Of a DNA stretch of 64,000 bases, positions 11,746 to 23,471 are shown one piece after another. The notes below the pieces were generated by a model. It had not been told where the DNA came from, did no database searches, and saw only the letters and a list, made by a program, of their open reading frames with translations. How positions within the stretch are numbered: position 1 is the first letter of the stretch; each line of letters opens with the position of its first letter. Source of the stretch: Nezara viridula (taxonomy: Eukaryota; Arthropoda; Insecta; Hemiptera; Pentatomidae). The DNA lies in NCBI GenBank assembly GCA_928085145.1, contig OV725077.1, forward strand, positions 65,199,995 to 65,263,994, in the 5' to 3' direction. A program made the position numbers and the translations under genes.

Positions 11746-12059
11746 AATCTGGCGGCATGAGGGAATCATTTTTATTATGATTTGCTATTAATTAGTTAGG
11801 TAAAAATTATAATCGAACAGTTACCTATAGATCTGCCGAAGAAGAGATAAGTTTAGTTTTTTAATACTGAAGATGTTCAAGCTAATAAACCTTAGAACCT
11901 TAATACAACCTCTACAGTAACATCCTTGTTAAAAATATCGTGTTACTAAAGAATAAACAAACAAAGAATAAGAAATTGAAGAGAAGTTGGTTGGGGTTCA
12001 GTAAAAAAAAAAATATTAAAAATAAATAAATGATATTTATTTAAGATATTGGTTTTACG

Positions 12060-12240
12060 GGAACCTTTCGTGAGCTCAGCCCTGATGGAGGCTTAAACTT
12101 TAGGCCGTAAACTCGGCCAATATAAAAATAAATATAATGTATTTATTTTATTTTATTTATTTATTTATTTTATTTTTTGTTAAAACTCCAACTAACTTAT
12201 CTTCAATTATTCACTACAGTCTACAATCAATCTACTTTTA
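12060..12240 (+). repeat. Dispersed repeat, 12.1/59.4 kb family (with degenerate hammerhead-like motif)
   Basis: The segment AGCCCTGATGGAGGC ... TAGGCCGTAAACTCGGCC, followed by AATATAAAAATAAAT and the CAACTAACTTATCTTCAATT region, aligns by eye with 59405-59560, where the same order of landmarks occurs. The core here is degenerate (CTGATGG, GTAAACTC). It is probably the terminal part of a retroelement of the Penelope-like or retrozyme kind; family assignment is inference. Confidence 0.5.
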
Positions 12241-13009
12241 AAGAACCCGTAATTATATTGAAAGAACTTAAAAAGTTTTTTTTTTTTCAAGAAACACGTA
12301 GAAAAAACAACTACCTGCTTAAAGTGTAACGTATATTAGTGAGGAATCGAAATTGATTTTTGAAAATTGTATGTTAAGGGCCTCAACACGGAAACTAGTC
12401 GTGTCTAAAATTTTGCTTAAATAAATGTGTGTAAGAGATGGGTGTTAAAAAAGAAAATATTTTGGCTTCTATAAAAAAGTTGTCAAATGTTTCTAGTAAA
12501 AAGGTATTTGTTTAATTATTTAGTTAGAGTAGTATCATGAAACATGAAAAACAATTTTCTCTTTAATAGTCCCTTCAAGTATGAAAAATACAGCAGGATG
12601 TTCTCCACGTTATCATTTAAACTTGGTATTTAGCTTATTTCGGCAAACATATCTTCTTCCAAACTTTATATTAATTTTTTCAACGTTCGAGAAATTAAAA
12701 AAAAATCTTTTAGTTAAGAAATAATACAGTTTGTCAATACTTAAGGACTCTGAGAATTAGCTGAGTGTAGCTCATTCATACCATATATGCAATAAAATAA
12801 AACGAAAAAATATATATATTTTTTTTAACGAAGGCAAAGACTCTAATAATAGCAATTGAAATGTAACTTGAAGTGAAATAAAATAATACAGACATTCTTT
12901 GAAATGAAAAAAGAAGAATAATAAATTAATAGATTAAAACTAAAAACACAACAAAAATATTAGTCATTCTTAATTACACTTTCCAAAACTAGTATGATAA
13001 AAAAAAATA
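12241..13009. other. AT-rich DNA
   Basis: No supportable feature; only homopolymer runs and short chance frames. Confidence 0.45.
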
Positions 13010-13200
13010 TTCTTTTTTTTATTTATTTAGAAATATAATAATCTGCCACGAGGAAAACAATTAAAGCGAGTTTTGAACACATTCACACATATAGTACAGA
13101 CTATATATAATACAGAAAACATAAAATTAACAAAAGTAAAATAATAACTAAATAATAATCAATAACTGAATAAAGATAAAAAAAATTTAGTTAACTTACT
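13010..13200 (-). repeat. Antisense LINE/SINE 3' tail, family T
   Basis: Poly-T followed by TTATTTAGAAATATAATAAT, CTGCCACG, then ACACATTCACACATATAG and a long A-rich run with AAATTAACAAAAGTAAAATA. The same order of landmarks is found at 35630-35880, and shorter versions at 15540-15730, 16020-16110 and 59286-59345. Read on the minus strand this is a 3' end finishing in an AATAAA-like signal and poly-A. Confidence 0.55.
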
Positions 13201-13623
13201 ATCTACGTGGTGCCCTACCGAATCATATTGACAAATAAACGTGTTGAACTACGAATCTCGTTTTCCTCGGTATAGTTAAATATTAAAAAAACATATTTCT
13301 TAAAAGATTATCGAAAATATTAAATTATATGAATATTATTACTGAATTTCGCATTTTAAAAGTGAGCCTTCTAATTTTCAATAAGTATGATATATTTGTA
13401 TTTTTTTCATATCCTCTAATTATAGTATTAACTATAATAGCATGCATTATGACTTAAGACAATTGATGTGTCAAATGGCTTTTTCTGTACCTCTATTACA
13501 TTTTAAGGCTTAATCGTAATTATAAATATTTTACGTTTTATTGCAATAAATAATTGTTTAAAGTGAAGAATAAGGTGATTTTCGTATTAATTAATTAAGG
13601 TAATAAGTGATAATATTTTGGAG

Positions 13624-13800
13624 GTAATATTACATTGGCCGAGGATGAGGTATTGTTCCGTGGCTGAAGCAATGATAACTGTTTATTCTGGTTTCTAACC
13701 CCCCTGAGCAAACGAGTGTAGCAGACAATTTAATTAACATGTTTTCCATGGAGGGGATCCCCTGCCACTCTCGTAGTAAGCACTAAATGTTTTTTCTAGT
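13624..13800. other. GC-richer island, possible regulatory DNA
   Basis: A compact block (CCGAGGATGAGGTATTG, CCCCCCTGAGCAAACGAG, CCATGGAGGGGATCCCCTGC) stands out from flanking AT-rich DNA. No convincing frame, splice sites or repeat partner in this window. It contains the palindrome GGGGATCCCC. Confidence 0.3.
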
Positions 13801-14879
13801 GGTTCGCTGAAACCCTAGAGTCATGGATACGACTTATATTTGCCCCAGTACGTTAGTAAAATTTTATTTACTTTTACAATTTAATAATCATTTAACGTTT
13901 TGCTATGCGTTTGTTCACCTTTTCTTTTTGGATTTCTTTCTGAAAGATCACAATTGCATATGTTATTTTATGGATCTGGTGGATTTTATCGGAGTCTGTT
14001 TGTGGGGAACCGTAAGTAAGTAGTTGTAATTGATATTATCTGGATAGTATGTTTAATTATACTAACAAATAATTATTTAATTATATTCAAAATTATTTGT
14101 CGATTATTTGCAAAATTTTCAGTATTATTTGTCGATTTGAGCGTTTATTTGCTGCCTTCTGAATATAGATAGAATTATATATAATTATATGGCTATTCGA
14201 GGTTGATGAAGTTTTGAAACTGAAAAAAAAGATTTTTTTTCCTTTAATTTTCTTTTTTATAATAAAAGATTCAGGATAAACCTTATGCGTGTATCATTTA
14301 TCTATAACTTACTATTGTTTTATTTTGTATAGTTTTCTTAAATATTTGTTTAAATTATTTTTGCTTGACATTGCGCCAAATTTTATTTAAATTATATAGA
14401 AATAAACGGTATATATATATGAGTTAACGTGTTATAAAAAACAGTCTAAGAAGAAGCTTATATAACAAGGAAATATATTCTAAAATGATTCTTTATTTAT
14501 TTATTTTTTTATTTTAGTCTGTATATACTTCTCTATCTCATATTTCATTATTAATTTTGTTTGTATTATCAAATATAAATCGTTATAATTAAGATAATTT
14601 TTCAAGTTGTACTATTTGTTTTTTTTTTACTTTTACTATTCATATTAAACATTTTATATTAAATTTTATTGAAGAATGATCTTAAATCTCACTTTTTTTA
14701 TCCTTTATTTCATGTTTCATCACCCATTGTGTCAATAACAAGTTATTGTGATTCGTAAAGAATTTTCAGGGAACTAATCATCTTCACAAAAATCGTGAAA
14801 ACGACGTTAAAGTAACAATTATTGTTTGAAGAAATCAACCATACTCAAAATTTTGTATTTAGAATAAACTGTTATTTTT
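13801..14879. other. AT-rich DNA
   Basis: Nothing supportable. The 66-codon frame at 13823-14023 is hydrophobic low-complexity sequence. Confidence 0.45.
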
Positions 14880-14880
14880 T

Positions 14881-15185
14881 AGGGCGTTGGATAGCTTATT
14901 AGGTAAGCCTTAGGTAACACCATAAAGGACTGTTACCTTTGAGCCCAAACTGGGGTTCAACTGAAGCTAACTATGTTATATCAGCCGAGAATTGACTCTG
15001 GCTTATTTGGATCCTCCTACTGGCACACACAATCCTTATAATGTGGATATCTGATCCATCAATGAATCGAGGGAGAAATCTCGTGGTCGAATGTAATTTT
15101 GTCCATATCTCCTCCTTGTAGGACCATTAGTGAAGAGACTATACTTCCTTACCCTTGTCTTTACCCCATTCCAGATCTTAATTCG
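14881..15185 (+). mobile_element. SINE-like copy with tRNA-type head
   Basis: The left part has a B-box-like GGGGTTCAAC (14952-14961) downstream of a GGATAGCTTATTAGG segment that could be an A box. It is followed by TATATCAGCCGAGAATTGAC, also present (TATATCAGCC, then ATGGATCGACC) in the minus-strand copy at 59.6-59.9 kb. Further matching phrases follow in the same order. This suggests a tRNA-derived SINE family with at least two copies here. Confidence 0.5.
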
Positions 15186-15339
15186 GTATGTTAATAATTT
15201 TTTTTAAATACCAATATATGACTTTAGACTCTTATTATTATTAGTTTTTCTCGTTTATTTTCTTAATTGAATATTGAGAAATAGTGTGAACTGAATGAGT
15301 TAATAATCATAGAATCTGAATTTAGCTCAAATTGTTGGA

Positions 15340-15371
15340 AGGAAAGAAAAGAAAAAAAAAAAAAAAAAAAG
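15340..15371. repeat. Poly-A/purine tract
   Basis: GGAAAGAAAAGAAAAAA-type purine run. Frames crossing it on the minus strand read as Phe/Ser-rich low complexity and are not genes. Confidence 0.8.
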
Positions 15372-15539
15372 AAGGAGAGAAACGAGACTCCAATCCCCTT
15401 TAATCCTGAAATATCGAAAATTAAGGGCGAAATGTTTTTTTCTTGCAAATGTACTAGAGACCCTGGTCTCTTTCACCTTCTTATTGCCGGAGGAGTTTTC
15501 GTGAATTATCCGATGAATAATAAATAAAGACATATATTT

Positions 15540-15735
15540 ATAAGTTAATATTTTTTATTGAGAAAAAAAAATACATTTTGCCTCAATTAAGAGCATTGAG
15601 TATATCGAATGTATGAAAAACAATCATAACATATATACAATAAAAGAAAAATAAGATTATAACTAAAGAAAAGAAAAGAAAACTTCAAATAACATAATAA
15701 ATCAAACATGAGACAACATTAAATGAAAAAAAAAT
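15540..15735 (-). repeat. Antisense LINE/SINE 3' tail, family T
   Basis: TTTTTTATTGAG, ATACATTTTGCCTCAATTAA and GAGCATTGAGTATATCG, followed by an A-rich run. On the minus strand this is a 3' end with an AATAAAA signal. Related to 13.0, 16.0, 35.6 and 59.3 kb. Confidence 0.5.
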
Positions 15736-16019
15736 CAAAGACACATTTATACTTATTTACAATATTTACAGTCAGGGGGAGCTCGGAGTCGGACCATATT
15801 AGTAATATATGTTTGTTTTTTTGATGTTTTTTATAGCCGTAATACCCCCTAAGGTCATAAACACCTGCTATATGAGTATATAGGAGGAGTAATATGTGAT
15901 ATTTACAATCAGAAACAGAAATCATTACTCTTTTTACTGAAATATATTGAGAAAAAAAAGTGACAATAAACTTTTCATAGAATTTTATGATCCTTTTTTC
16001 AGACCGATAGTTGATATTA

Positions 16020-16112
16020 GAGAATTTTTTTTTTAATTTTTTTATTTTTTATTGAATAATAATACATTCTGCCACATTAAACGGCAGGATATTTGAGAAA
16101 TAAAATACTATA
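16020..16112 (-). repeat. Antisense LINE/SINE 3' tail, family T (short)
   Basis: TTTTTTATTGAATAATAATA, then CATTCTGCCACATTAAACGGCAGG; the same landmarks as at 15.54 kb, 300 bp away. Two adjacent antisense tails suggest repeated insertion or a local duplication. Confidence 0.45.
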
Positions 16113-16453
16113 ACTGACCATTATGTTTTGGGGTGATTAATTCATTGTAATTATCCATAAATATACATTTATTGATTTATAACCAGTGATTTTTGCTATA
16201 GTTTTATTTATGATCTCATTTTTCCTTTAGTCGTGAGAACTTTGTCAGTATGATAAAAATTATAATTAAAAATACCATATTAGTGTTATAAAAGTAAAAT
16301 ATGAAAATGAATCCCAGTTTTTTTCATATATGTAGGGATCGTCTCCGATCCTAGATTTTCTGATCGACTTCCGTCAGTTGACATGTCTACTTGTTTATGT
16401 CTATAGTTCATCGTTTTGAATTATTATTTTTCTTTTTGATTCCTCATACTTAC

Positions 16454-16535
16454 TGGACCACGCTGCCACGTGGGGCGACATACAGTCAGACACGGCGCCG
16501 GTAGAAGGCCCGATGACCGACTGAGGGGTATCCAT
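16454..16535 (-). CDS. Candidate first coding exon (27 codons), unknown gene
   Basis: This lies within a GC-rich island (about 16450-16640) that is sharply different from its surroundings. On the minus strand an ATG at 16535 in good context (GTCGCCATGG) opens a frame reading MDTPQSVIGPSTGAVSDCMS followed by PHVAAWS. It then meets a strong splice-donor consensus, GTAAGT, beginning at 16453, so the exon would end after the first base of codon 28. The GC-rich sequence upstream on the minus strand (16536-16640) would be the 5' UTR or promoter. Composition, start context and donor agree, which is why I report it. I do not recognise the peptide, and no partner exon is identifiable in this window. 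It would be transcribed towards lower coordinates. A GC-rich regulatory island is the main alternative; the plus strand also has a short frame ending at TGA here. Confidence 0.35.
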
Positions 16536-16639
16536 GGCGACCGCAGCCGCACTGCAACACAGCACCACGCTGTTCAATATCTAGCCGCGCTGGCACGCCC
16601 GTAAGATACCTCTCCCGTAAGTGTCCCATGTGTCACCCA

Positions 16640-17180
16640 TTAATGACATCCATTTCATAAGAAGAATATATTTGCAGTATGTATGGTCATCAGGTTTGCG
16701 GTTGAGTCGACCTTTCTAAGTTTTAATTAGATTGTGTTTATTTTCCCCCATGATCGTAATTAATTAGATCATATTATTTATAATTTCCATGATGTATTAA
16801 TTGTAATTCCGACCGATAAATAAAGTAAGCGTAGGTTCGTAACCTCATCCACTATGGGGATATCTTCTTCCTTAGGGACTGGAATGTGAGGAATGTTCCA
16901 TTTCATGAGGATAAATCGGAAACTTTAAGGAAACACAAACAGAGAACTGACTTGCAACAAACTACTTAAATAAACAAAACATATTTATATTCATCCTGAA
17001 ATAGACCAAACGTAGATTTTTGTTTTACTACCATCGTTTTACGAATAAAACAAACTTTTTTTTTTTAAACTGCAACAATTAAACTAATAATGAATTGTTA
17101 AGAAACCGGAATACAATATGGCAAAACATTATTTTCTAATAATAATAATAATAAATAACCTATACCATTACAACTTGTAA
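16640..17180. other. AT-rich DNA
   Basis: No supportable feature between the GC-rich island and the Jockey-type relic. Confidence 0.4.
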
Positions 17181-17243
17181 ATGGTCTTTGGTTTATTACA
17201 ATTTAAGAGAGTGCTTTCCTCAATGTTCCATATGTTTCCGATT

Positions 17244-17531
17244 TGGCCAAATCCAGATACCTATCCTTCCATAATAAACTTTAAGGCTTTAAACTTCATA
17301 ACCATCCGAATCCTCTTGTTTCTAACCTTACTTCCTCTTCGATTCCGGATAACCCTCCAAGGCGTCTGAAAAGAAGATGGCCTCGTTATCTTCTCATGTA
17401 GACAAATTATTAGAGTGCTACCAATGGGTAGTTTCTCAACAAGCGTGTTTCATGTGATAATTACTTCATTTACTTGTATTCATACTAATACAGTTCTAAA
17501 TATCATAATAAAAGTTTAAAAAAAAAAAAGA
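17244..17531 (+). pseudogene. Jockey-type LINE C-terminus, 3' UTR and poly-A tail
   Basis: Across frames the plus strand reads AKSRYLSFHNKL ... HNHPNPLVSNL, then IPDNPPRRLKRRWPR. This is the last coding block of Jockey-type LINEs (His-Pro-Asn motif, then basic PPRRLKR). Small indels disrupt the frame. It is followed by GTGCTACCAATGGGTAGTTT, also present at 36.1 and 43.7 kb, then TAATACAGTTCTAAATAT and a poly-A tail at about 17518-17530. This gives a complete 3' end of a 5'-truncated copy. Confidence 0.75.
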
Positions 17532-18539
17532 GAGTGCTTTTTATTGGCCAACGTTTATGCGAGGAGGTGATTTGTATGAGTACTCAATCCATCTGTTTTA
17601 CGTTGAAAATCAGCAAGCTAGACGGATTAGACTTGACTCGACTGGCTGACGTCCTTAGTGTGATTTTACTCTTAGATTACTTAGTATTTTATAAAATTTT
17701 AAAATGATTTAAGAACAAGTATTTATATTTGTTATTCTGACATTAAAGTGAATAACTACAATCCAAAGATCTTATAATTAATAAACTTTTATTTACTTTT
17801 GCATTAATTTTATTTTCAATAATAATTAAAGAAATTCTATGCATTATTTAGACGTAAAAAAATCAATTTATTTTTTATTTATTATTTTTTTAATTAGTCA
17901 TGTAGTCAGATTACTTTTAAAATCTTGTAAGTTCGTAAAATTAAATTTTAAACAAAGAATAAAAAAATCTATTTAAGAAAAATAAGATGTTTGTTACTTT
18001 ATTTTTTTTTCTATATTGGCTTCCTGACATCGTGAAAACATCATGACCCATTATAAAAATTAAAGTAAATGAATAAGCATCAGTTACTCAGAATATTGTA
18101 GTGTTTTATTGAATTTGATCTTAGATTAAATCAATGGTGGTTATTTCTTCATCAATGAAGGGCGCAGATTCACATTTTTTTGTAGAAGAATGTGTTCCCG
18201 GTAATAGAAATAGTGGTGGGTGCGATGGGATTACAAAAATACAAAAAAAAAACTTGTATGTCTTCTGTAATAGAATGTATCTTGTAACATATATCGATCA
18301 TAATATATGACATATTTACTAATAAAAAATAAATACCGTTATATGAACAACAAAATATGAAATATTCATCGCTTCGGTCACTTATGAGAGAACTTAGCTA
18401 AAGTACATAAAAAATACACAGATAAAAAAAAAGTTGACAATTAATGTCATATTGCTAACTCCTCAGAAAACCTGGTTAGTGCCCCGACTATTCCACTACT
18501 AATAATTTAAAAACTAAAATAGCTTTTTATTTATTTTTA
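17532..18539. other. AT-rich DNA
   Basis: No supportable feature. Confidence 0.45.
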
Positions 18540-18589
18540 AAATTTATTATATATTTACCATTTTAGTGCTTTGCCGTGGGCACATATAA

Positions 18590-18780
18590 ATATCTCCGAG
18601 GGTCTATATGCGTCAGCGGGCACAACGTCGGGAACCCCCTTCCTACCTTTCATTCTAATATATTCCTGAAAATTCTTGGAGGCATCTGAAAAGATGACAG
18701 CTACTCTTAACTTATATTTATCTCTGGAACTTCATCTATAGTTAGATTCTTCCATATTTTGTATTTTTAATGTAGCAGAG
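18590..18780 (+). pseudogene. Jockey-type LINE C-terminal relic, highly decayed
   Basis: ATATTCCTGAAAATTCTTGG, then AGGCATCTGAAAAGATGACA, parallels ATTCCTGATAAACCTCCGAG/GCTTCTGAAAAGAA of the copies at 36.1 and 43.8 kb (peptide IPENSWRHLKR against IPDKPPRLLKR). Only the last coding block is recognisable. Confidence 0.4.
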
Positions 18781-19720
18781 GATTTTATAAAAAAAAAATA
18801 AAAAAAAATAAAAGTTGTAGATTTCAGCATTATAGAACTCCATATTTTCTATGCTTTCTAAAGAATATATGTTTTCTATATATGCGGGTCACTGTCATTT
18901 TCTACGCCAATATTTTCTTTATTAACTACTTTCTTTTTATTACTTGAATAGTTAGTTTGTTGATGTTTTATGATTGTAATTTTCACTTAATTCGACAACT
19001 ATCAATATTAAATGTATTTTACCTTAATTCTTCGTATAAGTGATTTTTGTGAGTATAAAGAGTTTTATATGATATTTCACGTCATAATCTTGGCCCATAA
19101 GCATAAATATCTCCTTCAGATCTTCCAATATAAAGCTAAGAAGCCCACGTGCATGACCGAAAAGAGCCTCCCTTTGTATGTGTGCTTCCCTGAGTCCCTA
19201 AATTGGGCGCTGGTCCCTAAGAAAGCATTAGGGATGTATTTCCCTTTCAATTTTATGGTATTTAAACCGTAATCTGCATCTAAGCGAGTAAATTAAGCCA
19301 TTTCTTGGTAACGAAAAATCTACTAATAAAATTTATAAATTTCCATAATTATCTCTCATTTTTTTTCTTTTCTTTTTTTTGCTATTAATAATTGTATAAT
19401 TTTTATCCTTTCCTAGTGAAATATAATCAATATCATGGACGATTGTGTAACACTTATATTCCCTTGTTTCTCAAACGTCTGAATTTTATTAGGTTATTAT
19501 TTCATTGTATTGAGGGTGTCGAAGTGCATTCTTTTCTTATATTGGGAATTCTTTTGACCTACTACTAAAACATATAAAGGTTGGCATTGACATACACAGG
19601 TTTAATGTATGAATACTTTTGTTCAGTTCCTTTAAACCTGCATATCAGGCATTTACAAGGAGAGTAAATCGGTGGGAAGTACACTCTCCCCTCCCCCCTC
19701 ACAGTCTCTCACCTCCCCCC
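18781..19720. other. AT-rich DNA
   Basis: An 86-codon plus-strand frame at 19012-19272 has no recognisable domain; I do not call it a gene. Confidence 0.4.
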
Positions 19721-19722
19721 CC

Positions 19723-19724
<2 letters not shown>

Positions 19725-19819
<95 letters not shown>

Positions 19820-19838
19820 TAAAAAAAAAAAAAAAAAA
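19725..19838. repeat. Compound microsatellite (CT)n-(TA)n-A(n)
   Basis: (TC)n at about 19725-19758, (TA)n at 19758-19815, then poly-A at 19821-19838, preceded by C-rich CTCCCCCC patches. The overlapping frames are Ser-Leu and Tyr-Ile repeats and are not genes. Confidence 0.97.
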
Positions 19839-20202
19839 TGCTCGATATTTTTATCCGATTGGGTTTAAGTAAAAAAACCTAAATAAAGCAAGACGAAAGT
19901 TGCTTTTTGTCTTGTATGTCAAGTTTAGAAAATTATATCGACACGCTTTTTTCACCCTAATGGATTTTTCAGTTTGCATGAACTCGATTTTTAGAATTCA
20001 TTACTCGCAGCGGCAGATTTAAAAAATGTTGCTATCGTCCATCCCTTTTCTAACTACTTAAATGTTATTATATATTATTATAAAATTAATCTTATTTTTT
20101 TATTAAGAATCATTGTAATTTACTTTTTTATATAATATGTGTATGACGAGATATTACGAAATAATGATTGCTCCCTACTGCAATGGCTTATGGCAAATTA
20201 TT

Positions 20203-20226
20203 AAAACTTTAATTAATTAAAGTTTT
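20203..20226. repeat. Perfect 24-bp palindrome
   Basis: AAAACTTTAATT is followed immediately by its reverse complement, with no spacer. It lies in AT-rich DNA and may be chance or a cruciform-prone site. Confidence 0.7.
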
Positions 20227-20299
20227 CGGCATTAAAACTTTTGTTAATTAATTTCTCATTACTAATTTCAGTGGATTTAAACTATTTATTGAAATTTCA

Positions 20300-20650
20300 T
20301 CTTGAAACACACTAAATGGAATTAGTTCAAGGCGGAATATTTTCGTTCTCCGATGCCATCACAAAAGCAATCGGAAAGATGCTTTGAATACATTTGTATG
20401 CCGCGTTGGGATCGATCGAAAACCAGTTAATGTGGCCTCATACGCCTCCAATGCAAAATATCTGGCTTTATGCGGTTCGGTTGTCTGACTAGGGTAACCG
20501 TCGAAGTGACATTTTCAGTAGCTGTAAAGTGAAGCAATTTGGACGATATGGCTTCGTATTGGAGACAATGCTATTATGATCAGAGATTCGGTTTTATGGC
20601 ATCGAAGTTAGGATGGTAGTTTTAAAGAGGAAGATAAATCTGTTTCGCCT
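20300..20650. other. GC-richer island, possible regulatory DNA
   Basis: More balanced composition over 350 bp (for example ATGCCGCGTTGGGATCGATC, CCTCATACGCCTCC) without a sustained frame or a repeat partner here. Could be conserved non-coding DNA. Confidence 0.3.
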
Positions 20651-21756
20651 ATTGAAAAAATAGGCGATATAAATGTTGTCTTTTAATGTTCCTACTTTGG
20701 TTTCGGACTTATCGGACAATTTTTTTTTAGTGGATTTAAGAGTATGTAACCATGTAAGGTACAAGACTACGATTTTGTAGTAATTTTTTTTTGCCTGAAC
20801 AATATTAATATTCTCTTCAGATTTAATATTTTACGTGTACCCAATTCGTTGTAAACTATGCTAAGTGTTAGCTTATCTTTAAGGAATTTGACACGTCCTT
20901 TCTTATATAATGATCATAGTTTTTGTTGCGGAGAAAACTTACTTTAGAATTAATGATTTTCAACTATTCTGACATATAAATTTTAAACCATATTTTTTAA
21001 ACAAAACTACATCGTAATATGAATTTGAAAAATATTTTTATTGTGACCAATAAGGATTTGAATAAACGACTGCTTATGGAATACAATTATAATATAAACA
21101 AAAAGTAAATAGCGCGTCAGTTCTGGCTGAATATAGCTGAGAAACTAAACATATTTACGCCTAAAAAAATTCAAATCTCCTTTATTGTTTCAATAGACCG
21201 CGAGAGCGGATTAGTTTTTGATTTTTTTCAATGCCTCTCACAGATATAACAGAAACTGCGGCCATATTCAATCCCTTCTATCTCAAAAAACAATCATTGC
21301 TTTGCAGTTCAAAACAAAATAAATAAGATTATTATATCGATTTCCCGTAATGGGAGCTGGTTTTCATATGTATTTGAATTTATTTTTTCATAATTATTAA
21401 TAAATTATTAAAATAATTTATTTAAGTCTTAATATACAATTTCAAATTTTTTCCGCTCCTCAATTGACTCCTCAGGTAAACATCTCGTTAACGTTTGCGT
21501 AAATCCGGCTTTGTTAAAGTCGCTGACTAATGGTTGTTTCTTTTAAATCTAAAATTGCTAATTAAATGGATCATAAATTATCTAATATTAGCTTGGTTCT
21601 TTAACTTCACTTTAAAATTTTATTAATTAGTTTTCCCTCCAAGCCCAACTTAGAGGAGTAATAAATTTGAAACTTAGTAATTGGACCATCCTAGATTCTA
21701 ATATATGGTATTATCATCACTGGGCCCTAGATATCTAACTTCAGATTGGGAAGATG

Positions 21757-21758
<2 letters not shown>
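20651..21758. other. AT-rich DNA
   Basis: Nothing supportable. Confidence 0.45.

Positions 21759-21794
<36 letters not shown>
21759..21794. repeat. (AT)n microsatellite
   Basis: About 17 uninterrupted AT units. An 80-codon plus-strand frame just to its right (21838-22080) has no recognised domain. Confidence 0.95.
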
Positions 21795-21798
<4 letters not shown>

Positions 21799-21837
21799 TA
21801 GCAAATTTTATTTTTATATACATTTTTTACAATTAAA

Positions 21838-22080
21838 ATGACTGTAACAATTTTTGTTCGAAATGAATATAAGAAAGACTTGAAGTTTGAGAGAGTAAAA
21901 AGCTTTATATACCTTTGGTCTGAAGTGAATTGCAAAAATGACATGGCTCAAGAAATACTGAGAAGGATATTAATCTGCTCGTTTACAGGGCAGAAAGAGC
22001 ATCTGGGGTTTTTCTACGGATGCCTAGGTTTGAAAAAAAAAATAATTATTTTTTGTTTATATGAAAATATTGAACCGTAG
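21838..22080 (+). other. Open frame of 80 codons, unknown
   Basis: The frame begins MTVTIFVRNEYKKDLKFERV and contains VKSFIYLWSEVNCKNDMAQE, with a mixed, partly charged composition unlike most frames here. The tail KKKIIIFCLYE is low complexity. It could be a worn transposon ORF; I recognise no family. Weak call. Confidence 0.2.
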
Positions 22081-22960
22081 ACAACCCACCAAATTGCACT
22101 TTTTACTTTCATTTACCTATTTATGAAATAGATAGTAAAGGAATGTATTGCGATCGTGAAAATGTTGGAATCTCAGTTTTCAACGGAAATACTCGTTTTG
22201 AAGTCCCCTGAGTCCAAATAACCAAGTCCGGCAAAATGGTGTATGTGTGAACAGTCTAGCTTTAAAACGAAAAGGCATACGGAAGTGAAATTGCATATTT
22301 AAGGTTTTTGTATGCTAGGAATGTTACTTTTTTCGTCAAAATCGACTGACTGGAAGTGCCACTTTATTATATCATGGGATATACACATTTTTACAATTTT
22401 CTCGGAAATGGCTCTGACGATTTTGATTAAATTCATTATATCAGTGTAAAATTAAGCAGTTTTAAATAAAATGTTGTTTTTATTCTGATTGATGTTCTCT
22501 GACTGGGCTTAAATGGATAATTTTCAATATTAGATTCCTATAAAGTACATGTAATTTATTTTATTTGAATTAATTGACTACTTCACATTAATCTCTAATG
22601 TAAACGATTAATTGATCTCTAAATAGTTAAATATTAAAGATGAAAGAATTTGATAATTAATTAAAGGAGAAATAAAAAATCGTAACAGAGAATGGTTGTA
22701 ATTGATAGCACCCGAAAGATTATAACAGTTATAACAGGCTTCCATACGTAACATGAGCTTAATATAGGACTCCAACAATATTATATAAATATACATATGC
22801 GGTTTTCATAAATGCTATTATTGGTATTATTTAATATTTAATTGTATAGATTATACTGATATAAATATTAGAATTTGTACATATAAGGGTACTGATACAA
22901 ACAAAAATACCCACAATGAAATGTAAATAATTATAGAGTCTCTAATTTCTACTTTCACTT
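22081..22960. other. Mixed-composition DNA, possibly an old transposon body
   Basis: 22140-22450 is less AT-rich and has phrases such as GGAAATGGCTCTGACGATTTTG that are common in transposon non-coding parts. No ends found. Confidence 0.25.
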
Positions 22961-23230
22961 ATCCTTTGTCTGAAAATACTTATTTCTGCTAAGAAGAGGG
23001 TGGTAAGTGAAAATCTTGTGATGCGCGCAATGCACCAGATTTTTGATATTGGTTAGATTGGAACTGGCTGGGTGGTGTGTTTGTCAACGTCCTTGTGGTG
23101 GCTTCCCCTGATTGGCTGCAGTTGCAGTCCTTCCCGTGACTATTACATTGATTGCCTCATATTTTTTTCTCTTGTCCTCCTGTGAAAGGACTTGTCAATT
23201 CTCTGATCTAACCATTGGGATGCTTTAAAA
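22960..23230. other. GC-richer island
   Basis: GATGCGCGCAATGCACCAG, CTGGCTGGGTGGTGTG and TGATTGGCTGCAGTTGCAG stand out from the surroundings. No continuous frame or repeat partner seen. Confidence 0.3.
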
Positions 23231-23405
23231 AAAGTATCACCTTGGATTAGGTTCCTCAATGGAGACTCATCTGTCAGTTAGATTCGGTTCTTTATGTGTC
23301 TTAATCTGTCCTAAGTAGAGTTTTTTTTATGGCATTTTTAATCATTTAAAAATTTTTATTCGTTCATATTTTATCTCGGTTAAATATTGTTTTTCACCAT
23401 GTGGG

Positions 23406-23471
23406 TAACATAACGTCGGTAAGTTACAAAAAATCAATTAACATAACGTCGGTAAGTTACAAAAAATCAAT
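23406..23471. repeat. 33-bp tandem duplication
   Basis: A 33-base unit beginning TAACATAACGTCGGTAAG is present twice head to tail with no mismatch (23406-23438 and 23439-23471). Exact identity implies a recent event. Confidence 0.9.

Noticed and set aside
23406..23471. Considered a CRISPR-like repeat pair
   Set aside because: Only two abutting units without spacers, in eukaryotic DNA.
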